DNA of 64,000 bases from assembly GCF_000938255.1 (NCBI RefSeq), contig NZ_JYMR01000052.1, positions 1-64,000 on the forward strand. Reading direction: 5' to 3'. Positions 57,852-64,000 of this stretch are shown one piece after another. The number at the start of each line of letters is the position of its first letter. Position 1 is the stretch's first letter. The stretch comes from Bradyrhizobium sp. LTSP849. Lineage in GTDB: Bacteria > Pseudomonadota > Alphaproteobacteria > Rhizobiales > Xanthobacteraceae. Under the pieces are notes generated by a model that did no database searches, had not been told where the DNA came from, and worked only from the letters and a program-made list of their open reading frames with translations. The position numbers were made by a program, and so were the translations under genes.

Positions 57852-59027
57852 CTAGTGCGTCAATTCCTTCATCGCACCTTCCAGACCTTCGATCGTGATC
57901 GGGTACATGCGATTGGCGAAGATGCGTTTGATGATGGTGGTGGATTCCGAATAGTCCCAGTGCTTCTGAGCGACCGGATTGAGCCACACCGAATGCGGAT
58001 AGGTGCGAATGATGCGGTCGAGCCAGATCGAGCCCGGCTCCTCGTTGACATGCTCGACTGAGCCGCCCGGCACCATGATCTCGTAAGGCGACATCGAGGC
58101 ATCGCCGACGAACACGACCTTGTAGTCGTGCGGATACTTGTGCAGCACGTCCCAGGTCGGCGTGCGGTCGGTGAAGCGGCGCTTGTTCTGCTTCCACACG
58201 CCCTCATAGAGGCAATTGTGGAAGTAGAAATACTCCATGTGCTTGAACTCGCTCTTCGCCGCCGAGAACAGCTCCTCGACCTGCTCGATATGCGAATCCA
58301 TCGAGCCGCCGATGTCGAAGAACACCAAGAGCTTGACCGCGTTGCGCCGCTCGGGGCGCATCACCACGTCGAGATAGCCGTGGTTGGCGGTCTCCTTGAT
58401 CGTGTTGTCGAGATCGAGCTCGTCCGGCGCGCCGGTGCGCGCAAACTTGCGCAGGCGGCGCAGCGCCACCTTGATGTTGCGGATGCCGAGCTCGACATTG
58501 CCGTCGAGATCCTTGAATTCGCGCTTGTCCCACACCTTCACGGCGCGGTTGTTGCGGTTCTTCTCCTGGCCGATGCGGACGCCCTCGGGATTGTAGCCGT
58601 GCGCGCCGAACGGCGAAGTGCCGGCCGTACCGATCCACTTCGAGCCGCCCTGGTGCCGGCCCTTCTGCTCCTCGAGCCGCTTCTTCAGGGTCTCCATGAG
58701 CTTGTCCCAGCCCATGGCCTCGATCTGCTTCTTCTCTTCCTCGGTGAGGTATTTTTCGGCGAGCTTTTTCAGCCACTCCTCGGGGATCTCGGCCCCCTCC
58801 ATGGCGTCGAGCAGGCTTTCCAGCCCCTTGAACACGGTGCCGAAGACGCGGTCGAACTTGTCGAGGTTGCGCTCGTCCTTCACCAGCGAGGTGCGCGACA
58901 GATAGTAGAAGTTCTCGACCGTGTAGTCCGCGAGGTCGGCGTCGAGCGCCTCCATCAACGTGAGGTATTCGCGCAGCGTCACGGGGACCTGCGCATCGCG
59001 CAGAGACGTAAAGAATTGCAGGAACAT
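57852..59027 (-). CDS. VWA-domain protein, CoxE-like
   Basis: ATG 59027 (MFLQFFTSLRDAQVPVTLREY) gives 391 residues. A helical N-terminus (about 1-130) leads to a VWA domain with the MIDAS motif in LLVFFDIGGSMDSHIEQV, and a Tyr-rich segment EYFYFHNCLYEGVW. Such proteins act with MoxR-family AAA ATPases to assemble or insert cofactors (as in CoxE with CoxD). The matching MoxR gene is divergent at 59490, with a small membrane gene between. Confidence 0.85.
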   Translation of the reverse strand: MFLQFFTSLRDAQVPVTLREYLTLMEALDADLADYTVENFYYLSRTSLVKDERNLDKFDRVFGTVFKGLESLLDAMEGAEIPEEWLKKLAEKYLTEEEKKQIEAMGWDKLMETLKKRLEEQKGRHQGGSKWIGTAGTSPFGAHGYNPEGVRIGQEKNRNNRAVKVWDKREFKDLDGNVELGIRNIKVALRRLRKFARTGAPDELDLDNTIKETANHGYLDVVMRPERRNAVKLLVFFDIGGSMDSHIEQVEELFSAAKSEFKHMEYFYFHNCLYEGVWKQNKRRFTDRTPTWDVLHKYPHDYKVVFVGDASMSPYEIMVPGGSVEHVNEEPGSIWLDRIIRTYPHSVWLNPVAQKHWDYSESTTIIKRIFANRMYPITIEGLEGAMKELTH

Positions 59028-59150
59028 AGGTGACAGATTGCCCGTCGGGTGGCCGACGTCAAGGGGCCGAGACCAGCGCCGGGCGCTGGACCGGGCGGCT
59101 TTTTGCTCTAGAATTGGTGGCCTCAAGGGGTTGTTTTAGGGACGTTCGCA

Positions 59151-59396
59151 ATGGGAATTCTCGCAGCACTCATCATCGGCGCCATCGCCGGCTGGCTCGC
59201 CGGTAAAATTGTCCATGGCGCGGGATTTGGCCTGCTCGGCAACATCGTTGTCGGCATCATCGGCGCGCTGGTCGCGGGCTGGGTGCTGCCGCAGCTCGGC
59301 ATCGCGCTGGCAACGGGCACGCTGGGTTCGATCCTGGACGCCACGATCGGCGCGGTGATTGTGCTGGTCATCCTTTCGCTGATAAAACGGGTCTGA
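59151..59396 (+). CDS. GlsB/YeaQ/YmgE family membrane protein
   Basis: This 81-residue protein has three TM segments and the family pattern ILAALIIGAIAGWLAGKIV, GFGLLGNIVVGIIGALVAGWVL and ILDATIGAVIVLVILSLIKRV. Members are stress-induced inner-membrane proteins of unknown role. AGGGA lies about 10 bases upstream. It lies between the VWA and MoxR genes and ends with its own terminator, so it is not simply part of that operon. Confidence 0.9.
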   Translation: MGILAALIIGAIAGWLAGKIVHGAGFGLLGNIVVGIIGALVAGWVLPQLGIALATGTLGSILDATIGAVIVLVILSLIKRV

Positions 59397-59412
59397 AAGC
59401 CTGACCGAACCA

Positions 59413-59445
59413 GGAACGGCCGCCATGAGCGGCCGTTCCGTTTGT
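59413..59445 (+). terminator. Rho-independent terminator
   Basis: A perfect 11-bp stem (GGAACGGCCGC / GCGGCCGTTCC) with a CATGA loop is followed by GTTTGTT. It lies 45 bases before the MoxR start. Confidence 0.8.
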
Positions 59446-59489
59446 TGGACCAGGGCGACGCCTCGGCCGACGACCAACAAGGACGCGCG

Positions 59490-60332
59490 ATGAAATTTAC
59501 CGGCACCAAGGACTATGTTGCGACCGACGATCTCAAGGTCGCCGTCAACGCCTCGATCGTGCTGGAGCGCCCGCTGCTGATCAAGGGCGAGCCCGGCACC
59601 GGCAAGACGGTGCTGGCCGAGGAAGTGGCGAAGGCGCTGAACGCGCCGCTTCTGACCTGGCACATCAAGTCCACCACCAAGGCGCAGCAGGGCCTCTATG
59701 AATACGACGCGGTGTCGCGCCTGCGCGACAGCCAGCTCGGCGATGCCCGCGTGTCCGACATCAAGAACTACATCAAGCGCGGCAAGCTGTGGGACGCCTT
59801 CGCCGCCGAGCAGCGCCCGGTGCTCTTGATCGACGAGATCGACAAGGCCGACATCGAATTCCCGAACGACCTCTTGCTCGAGCTCGACCGCATGGAATTC
59901 CATGTCTACGAGACCGGCGAGACGATCAAGGCGAAGCAGCGCCCGATCATGATGATCACCTCCAACAACGAGAAGGAGCTGCCGGACGCTTTTCTCCGCC
60001 GCTGCTTCTTCCACTACATCAAGTTCCCCGACGCCGACACCATGGGCCGCATCGTCGACGTCCACTTCCCCGGCATCAAGAAGCGCCTGGTCGAGGAAGC
60101 GCTGCGGATCTTCTTCGAGGTGCGCGAGGTGCCCGGGTTGAAGAAGAAGCCGTCGACGTCAGAGCTGCTTGACTGGCTGAAGCTGCTGCTCAACGAAGAC
60201 ATGACCGTCGAACAACTGCGGGAGCGCGACCCGCGCAAGCTCATTCCGCCGCTGCACGGTGCCCTGCTGAAGAACGAGCAGGACGTGCATTTGTTCGAGC
60301 GGCTGGCGTTCTTGAGCCGACGGGAAGTGTAA
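59490..60332 (+). CDS. MoxR-family AAA+ ATPase
   Basis: AAGGA lies 6 bases before ATG 59490. The 280-residue protein has Walker A GEPGTGKT (33-40), Walker B VLLIDEIDKAD, sensor 1 MITSNNEKELPDAFLRRCFF with the Arg finger pair, and a helical lid. MoxR ATPases act as chaperones with VWA proteins. The cognate VWA gene is most likely the divergent CoxE-like one at 57852. The target is not known. Confidence 0.9.
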   Translation: MKFTGTKDYVATDDLKVAVNASIVLERPLLIKGEPGTGKTVLAEEVAKALNAPLLTWHIKSTTKAQQGLYEYDAVSRLRDSQLGDARVSDIKNYIKRGKLWDAFAAEQRPVLLIDEIDKADIEFPNDLLLELDRMEFHVYETGETIKAKQRPIMMITSNNEKELPDAFLRRCFFHYIKFPDADTMGRIVDVHFPGIKKRLVEEALRIFFEVREVPGLKKKPSTSELLDWLKLLLNEDMTVEQLRERDPRKLIPPLHGALLKNEQDVHLFERLAFLSRREV

Positions 60333-60340
60333 GAAGCCTT

Positions 60341-60551
60341 GTAGGATGGGTAGAGCGGAGCGAAACCCATCAAACTGTTCCCGCGATGTTGGAGCTGATG
60401 GTTTCGCTTCGCTCTACCCATCCTACGCGCTCTCGCTCCAGCCACCGGTGTCATTCCCCGCGAAGGCGGGGAATCCAGTACGCCGCGACTTCTCGGCTGA
60501 ACCACTACTGTCTCGGAGTACTGGATCGCCCGCCTTCGCGGGCGATGACAG
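60341..60551. repeat. Two adjacent palindromic repeats (family E-like and family B)
   Basis: 60341-60427: GTAGGATGGGTAGAGCGGAG with GAAACCCATC on the left, and GATGGTTTCGCTTCGCTCTA with CCCATCCTAC on the right. 60449-60551: TGTCATTCCCCGCGAAGGCG...GAATCCAGTACGCCGC and AGTACTGGATCGCCCGCC...GGGCGATGACAG, a family B copy with exchanged arm colours. Both follow the MoxR gene. Confidence 0.85.
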
Positions 60552-60609
60552 TGAGCGTGCAATCGCAGACACACCTTCGCATCCTCGCGGCGCATTTCGC
60601 CCGAGCTTT

Positions 60610-61100
60610 GCTCATTCCTCGCCCGCCAAAAAAAGAGGGCGCAGGGAAGGCCGGGTGCCGGCTTGGCACCCACGGTCCGCTGTGCGTAGATAGCGCAAAA
60701 GGACTGCACAGCGGCATACAGGTGCGGCCGAACACACGGCCTTCCCTGCGCGATGGTCGGACGGCTTATGCCGTGCTCTCCCGGGAGCCGAGTTCCTTCT
60801 GGCCTCCCTCACCCCGCGAATTGACAATGCCGTCTGCCCGGTTGGGCTCGCGCACATCTCCGCGAAAGGCTTGACCGTAGCAACGACGGCCAGGACCACA
60901 CGGTTTTGCCGTACGCGCTCAGCGCCGTCCGTCTACACGCGGCCACGGACTCACAGGGACTACCCGCCCTGCCCGCACCTCTCGTGCCGACGCTGCCGCG
61001 TCCACCGCAACCCGGCCCGCGTTTCGAACGACTCGCGAACCGCCCCTCTTCGTGGGTCGGGCTGTTTCGACTTATGCCGCAATTCCGAATTTCGGTAAAG
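60610..61100. repeat. Structured non-coding repeat (nested hairpins)
   Basis: No frame has coding character. GCGCAGGGAAGGCCG (60639-60653) is perfectly complementary to CGGCCTTCCCTGCGC (60737-60751), and between them sit two more hairpins: GGTGCC/GGCACC (60654-60670) and CCGCTGTGC/GCACAGCGG (60677-60714). This makes a multibranched RNA-like fold of about 115 bases. Downstream DNA to about 61100 is GC-rich and low in coding signal. From memory, similar blocks recur in Bradyrhizobium genomes. It may be a mobile repeat or an RNA. Confidence 0.6.
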
Positions 61101-61179
61101 TGGAATATTTTTGTGGGGAGGAATTGACGGCGCGCGAAGTGTTTTGCCCGTCGGGACAATTCAAATGCGACTGCAAATC

Positions 61180-61268
61180 GTAGCCCGGATGGAGCGCAGC
61201 GAAATCCGGGGCATGGCGTGCGGGCCGATGCAGTCGTCCCGGATTGCGCTGCGCTCCATCCGGGCTAC
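61180..61268. repeat. Intergenic palindromic repeat, family D (copy 4)
   Basis: GTAGCCCGGATGGAGCGCAG with CGAAATCCGGG and CCCGGATTGCGCTGCGCTCC with ATCCGGGCTAC. It lies immediately 3' of the antitoxin gene. Confidence 0.88.
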
Positions 61269-61278
61269 GGGACTGTCA

Positions 61279-61575
61279 TCACGCCGACGCCTTACGCTTC
61301 ACCGCCTTGCGCAAGGTCTCGTCGATCCGCGATTGCCAGCCTGGCCCGGTCGACTTGAAATGCGTGATCACGTCCTGGCTTAGGCGTAAAGAGACCAGCT
61401 TCTTTGTCGGCGACTTGTTCGGGCCGCGGCCATTGCGAATGGATGCGCTGAGGTCGGGGAAGACTTCAGAAAACGGGCGCGCCTTAGCGAAATCTGCCTT
61501 TGTCAGTTCCGGATTGTCGCTGACATCGTGCAAGTCTTTTTTGGTGTAGCCCGACTTCTTTTTAGCGTTTGGCAT
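61279..61575 (-). CDS. brnA: BrnA-type antitoxin
   Basis: ATG 61575 gives 98 residues. The C-terminal part VSLRLSQDVITHFKSTGPGWQSRIDETLRKAV is the ribbon-helix-helix DNA-binding domain typical of BrnA. The N-terminal part is charged and binds the toxin. It overlaps the toxin gene by 14 bases, toxin first, as in brnTA operons. It would neutralise BrnT and repress its own promoter. (Domain quoted in parts.). Confidence 0.88.
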   Translation of the reverse strand: MPNAKKKSGYTKKDLHDVSDNPELTKADFAKARPFSEVFPDLSASIRNGRGPNKSPTKKLVSLRLSQDVITHFKSTGPGWQSRIDETLRKAVKRKASA

Positions 61576-61801
61576 AGAGTTTCCTTTCGCTACGGCTTGC
61601 GGGGCGCATGCTGATGACGCTGATGCCCTCGCGCCCCAACCGGGCGAACGCAACAACAATGACACCACGGGTACTCGCGCCGGTCGCAACCCAGCGCTGG
61701 CTTCTGTTATGCGACGGAAACGTTTCGTCGAGATCGGCAAAATCCAACCCGTGCTTGTCGAGGTTGGCGAGCCGCTTCGGTTCATCCCGGACGATTTTCA
61801 T
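61562..61801 (-). CDS. brnT: BrnT-type toxin
   Basis: The 79-residue protein has the BrnT pattern RLANLDKHGLDFADLDETF, VIVVAFARLGREGISVISMRPAS and RSERKLYAKR. BrnT is a ribonuclease of the RelE-like fold that stops translation. The gene is first in the operon. The upstream DNA is AT-rich and holds a palindrome (61843-61852). Codon use is slightly less GC-rich than the neighbours', as in many transferred modules. Confidence 0.88.
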   Translation of the reverse strand: MKIVRDEPKRLANLDKHGLDFADLDETFPSHNRSQRWVATGASTRGVIVVAFARLGREGISVISMRPASRSERKLYAKR

Positions 61802-61810
61802 CGACTATAA

Positions 61811-61852
61811 TGTCGCTACGATTTATCCGGCCGTCAATATTTTGTAGCTACA
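61811..61852 (-). promoter_or_regulatory. Candidate brnTA promoter and operator
   Basis: Perfect palindrome TGTAGCTACA at 61843-61852 and a second similar site TGTCGCTACG (8 of 10 matches) at 61811-61820, with TTGACG and CATTAT on the minus strand between them (spacing 19). Two like half-sites fit autorepression by the BrnA dimer. Confidence 0.5.
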
Positions 61853-61865
61853 GAATAAAAAGACC

Positions 61866-61980
61866 GTAGGGTGGGTTAGCGTCAGCGTAACCCACCTCTT
61901 TCGTTTCCGCGTCGAGAGAAGCGGTGGGTTACGCCGCGCGAACTGCGCTTCGCGCAGTCGCGGGGCTAACCCACCCTGCG
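61866..61980. repeat. Intergenic palindromic repeat, family E (long copy)
   Basis: GTAGGGTGGGTTAGCGTCAG with CGTAACCCACC, then GGTGGGTTACGCCGCGCGAA...GGGGCTAACCCACCCTGC. It separates brnT from the GMC oxidoreductase, in about 190 bases without a gene. Confidence 0.85.
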
Positions 61981-61992
61981 CAGTTGCGCCCC

Positions 61993-63639
61993 TCACGCCA
62001 CCGCGGCATCCGGCACGCGCGCGGATTCCATCGGCTGCTTGCCGCGGATGAGATCCGACGCACGATCGGCGATCATCATGGTGGAGGCGTTCAGGTTCGC
62101 CGAGATCATGCGCGGCATCACCGACGCATCGATCACGCGCAGCCCCTCCAAGCCATGAACGCGAAGCTGGTCGTCCACCACCGCCCAGCTCGAATCCGCC
62201 GGGCCCATGCGGCAGGTGCAGCCGGGGTGGAAGGTGGTGGTGCCGCGTTCGGTGGCTGCCGCCAGGAATTCGTCGTCGGTGTTGATGTTCGGGCCCGGGA
62301 AATCCTCATAGGCATAATAGCGCGACAGCGGCGCGGACTTCAAAAGCCTGCGCGCGAGCTTCATGCCACCGACGATGACGCGACGGTCGAGCTCGGCGTC
62401 GAGATAGTTGGTCTGGATGATGGGCGGCGCAAAGGGATCGTTGGAGCGGATGCGGACATAGCCGCGGCTCTCGGGGCGTTGCTGCCAGGAGGCCACCGTC
62501 ATGCCGGGCTGGTCCTCGAGCTGGCCCTGCACACCTTCCTTGTAGCTCGCCGGCGTGAACGTAAGCTGCAGGTCGGAGCTGTCGGCGCTTTCGCCGGAGT
62601 GCCAGAAGCAATAGACCATGGTCGGCGACAGCGAAAGCAGGCCTTTGCGCGCGGTCGCCCATTTCAGCGCCTCGATCCACAGCGAAAAGCCGCGGCGGAG
62701 CTCGTTGATGGTCCTGATGTCTTTTACGCGCGCCACTGTGCGCGGCGCGTAATGGTCTTGCAGGCCTTCGCCGACGGGCAGCGCGTGACGCACGGCGATG
62801 CCGTGGGCGCCGAGCAGATCGGGCGAGCCGATTCCGGAGAGCTGGAGCAGCTGCGGCGAATTATAGGTGCCGCCGGAGAGGATCACTTCCTTGTTGGCGC
62901 GCACCTCCACCGGCGTGCCGCCGCGGCCGCCCTCCATGTAGCGCACGCCGACGGCGCGCTTGCCCTCGAAGATGATCTCGGTCGCATGCGCATGCGTGTG
63001 CACATGCACGTTGGGCCGCTTCATCGCGGGCTTGAGGAACGCCGTCGAGCCGGAGACACGCAAGCCCTTGTCGATGGTGCGCTGGCAGTAGGAGACGCCT
63101 TCCTGCTTCGCGCCGTTGTAATCGGGATTGCGGGGAATGCCGAGCGAGACCGCGCCTTCCATGAAGGCTTCGCAGAGCGGGTCGCGCCAGTTCATCGTGG
63201 TGACGGTGAGGTTGCCGTCGCGACCGCGATAAATGTCTTCGCCCTCGCCGACCCGTTTCTCCAGCCGCCGGAAGTAGGGCAGCACGTCGGCATAGCCCCA
63301 GCCGCGATTGCCCATCTGCGCCCAGGTGTCGAAATCCATCCGCTGGCCGCGGTTGTAGATGTGGCCGTTGATCGAGGACGAGCCGCCGAGCGTCTTGCCG
63401 CGCGGCGCGTAGATGCTGCGCCCGCCGGTCCAGGGTCCAACCTCCTGCTGGTAGGCCCAGTTGATGCTCTTCATGTGGAAGGTCTTGATGAAGCCCGCCG
63501 GCAGATGGATGTAGGGATGCCAGTCGCTCGGGCCGGCCTCGAGCACGCAGACGCTGGTCGAGGGATCTTCGCTGAGCCGGCTGGTGAGCACGCAACCGGC
63601 GGAGCCCGCACCGACGATCACATAATCAAATCTATCCAT
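61993..63639 (-). CDS. GMC-family oxidoreductase (choline/alcohol dehydrogenase-like)
   Basis: The 548-residue flavoprotein starts with FDYVIVGAGSAGCVLTSRLSED (FAD motif), has APRGKTLGGSSSINGHIYNRG (GMC signature 1) and ILSGGTYNSPQLLQLSGIG (signature 2), and the C-terminal FHPGCTCRMGP and NLNASTMMIADRASDLI with the catalytic His region. It oxidises an alcohol with FAD, passing electrons to a quinone or oxygen. It resembles BetA but the substrate is uncertain. GAGG precedes the start. It is 16 bases from the GNAT gene upstream. Confidence 0.9.
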   Translation of the reverse strand: MDRFDYVIVGAGSAGCVLTSRLSEDPSTSVCVLEAGPSDWHPYIHLPAGFIKTFHMKSINWAYQQEVGPWTGGRSIYAPRGKTLGGSSSINGHIYNRGQRMDFDTWAQMGNRGWGYADVLPYFRRLEKRVGEGEDIYRGRDGNLTVTTMNWRDPLCEAFMEGAVSLGIPRNPDYNGAKQEGVSYCQRTIDKGLRVSGSTAFLKPAMKRPNVHVHTHAHATEIIFEGKRAVGVRYMEGGRGGTPVEVRANKEVILSGGTYNSPQLLQLSGIGSPDLLGAHGIAVRHALPVGEGLQDHYAPRTVARVKDIRTINELRRGFSLWIEALKWATARKGLLSLSPTMVYCFWHSGESADSSDLQLTFTPASYKEGVQGQLEDQPGMTVASWQQRPESRGYVRIRSNDPFAPPIIQTNYLDAELDRRVIVGGMKLARRLLKSAPLSRYYAYEDFPGPNINTDDEFLAAATERGTTTFHPGCTCRMGPADSSWAVVDDQLRVHGLEGLRVIDASVMPRMISANLNASTMMIADRASDLIRGKQPMESARVPDAAVA

Positions 63640-63655
63640 GGTACCTCGGCCGCCT

Positions 63656-64000
63656 TTAGCGCGGCTTATCGTTGAGTTGATAGTTCAAATGCGTTCGCAC
63701 CGTCTGCCATTCAGCCGCGGTGATGCTGTAAACCACGGTGTCGCGCAGCGTGCCGTTCGGCGTCACCTGATGGCTGCGCAGAATGCCGTCCTGCTTGGCG
63801 CCGAGACGCTCGATGGCGCGGCGGCTCTGATGGTTGAAGAAATGCGTGCGGAATTCCACCGCGATGCAGTTCAGAGTTTCGAACGCGTGGGTGAGCAGCA
63901 GAATCTTGCACTGCGTGTTGAGCGGCCCGCGCTGTGCGCTCTTGCCATACCAGGTCGAGCCGATCTCGACGCGGCGGTTGGCGGCATCGATGTTCATATA
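63656..64000 (-). CDS. GNAT-family acetyltransferase, C-terminal part (cut by window end)
   Basis: The frame runs off the window at 64000 and ends at 63656. The visible part (MNIDAANRRVEIGSTWYGKSAQ on) has RimJ/RimL-like motifs: VEIGSTWYGKSAQRGPLN, KILLLTHAFETLNCIAVEFRTHFFN and RRAIERLGAKQDGILRSHQ. The acetyl-CoA loop is partly there. The visible ATG near the edge is internal, and the true start lies outside. It may be co-transcribed with the GMC gene. (Motifs shortened.). Confidence 0.85.
   Translation of the reverse strand, partial: YMNIDAANRRVEIGSTWYGKSAQRGPLNTQCKILLLTHAFETLNCIAVEFRTHFFNHQSRRAIERLGAKQDGILRSHQVTPNGTLRDTVVYSITAAEWQTVRTHLNYQLNDKPR

Noticed and set aside
60346..61127. Several short open frames in the non-coding repeat zone
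   Set aside because: Pro/Arg/Ser-rich translations follow from the repeats; no ribosome sites or family features.
61924..63675. Plus-strand open frame of 583 codons opposite the GMC oxidoreductase
   Set aside because: Antisense shadow of a complete oxidoreductase; begins in a palindromic repeat.
1..64000. rRNA, tRNA or prophage regions
   Set aside because: I scanned for TTCRA-loop and anticodon-arm patterns, for rRNA landmarks and for phage-type gene runs and found none I can support; only an IS end is present.

Overview
The window reads as a chromosomal segment of an alphaproteobacterium of the Bradyrhizobium type. The evidence is uniformly high GC with strong third-position GC bias, many short intergenic palindromic repeats, an Irr-type iron box, a CtrA-type TTAA-N7-TTAA box, an EcfG-like GGAAC-N16-TGTT promoter, and family content typical of Bradyrhizobium and its relatives (psd and Pmt-like lipid genes, DUF2277, DUF899, PRC-barrel proteins). 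All family calls come from reading the translations; no database search was run.

Layout. 1-600 is the end of an IS5-family element cut by the window edge. 0.8-6.9 kb carries a membrane-lipid neighbourhood: Nudix hydrolase, phosphatidylserine decarboxylase, a long class III aminotransferase, an Mpo1/DUF962-like membrane protein, a Pmt-type SAM methyltransferase and a GT4 glycosyltransferase. 7-12 kb has an L,D-transpeptidase, a small cytochrome c, a GNAT, and a divergent DUF899 / winged-helix regulator / beta-propeller module. 12.3-20 kb has a DUF4403 protein, a complete polyamine-type ABC transporter (potA-potD-potB-potC order) and an orphan amino-acid-type binding protein. 20-24.7 kb has a PRC-barrel protein, a Ser-rich protein divergent from an OmpR/EnvZ-type pair, a zinc ribbon and a lytic transglycosylase. 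24.7-29.7 kb is a TPP-riboswitch-led thiamine operon thiO-S-G-E-C, with two palindromic repeats lodged between its genes.

29.7-44 kb is accessory: small enzymes (mug, VOC, two GST-like, RidA, SDR), a double-barrel outer membrane protein, two pairs of small secreted proteins, a stand-alone FlbD-like HTH protein behind a CtrA box, and a collagen-like protein. 44-50.7 kb has a subtilase with a histone-H1-like tail, a DoxX-like protein, a PNPOx-family protein, bacterioferritin and its ferredoxin with Irr boxes, and an MltB-type transglycosylase. 50.7-60.3 kb has EttA, a 2-hydroxyacid dehydrogenase, a second L,D-transpeptidase divergent from a Pro/Ala-rich membrane protein over a GANTC doublet, two rhodaneses, and a VWA/MoxR pair. 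60.3-61.3 kb is a dense non-coding repeat zone next to a BrnT/BrnA toxin-antitoxin pair, followed by a GMC oxidoreductase and a GNAT cut by the window end.

The best candidates for something little described are the lipid neighbourhood with an Mpo1-like protein, the tandem double porin, the FlbD-like stand-alone output domain with its CtrA site, the cytoplasmic-looking collagen-like protein, the subtilase with a histone-like tail, and the structured repeat near 60.65 kb.
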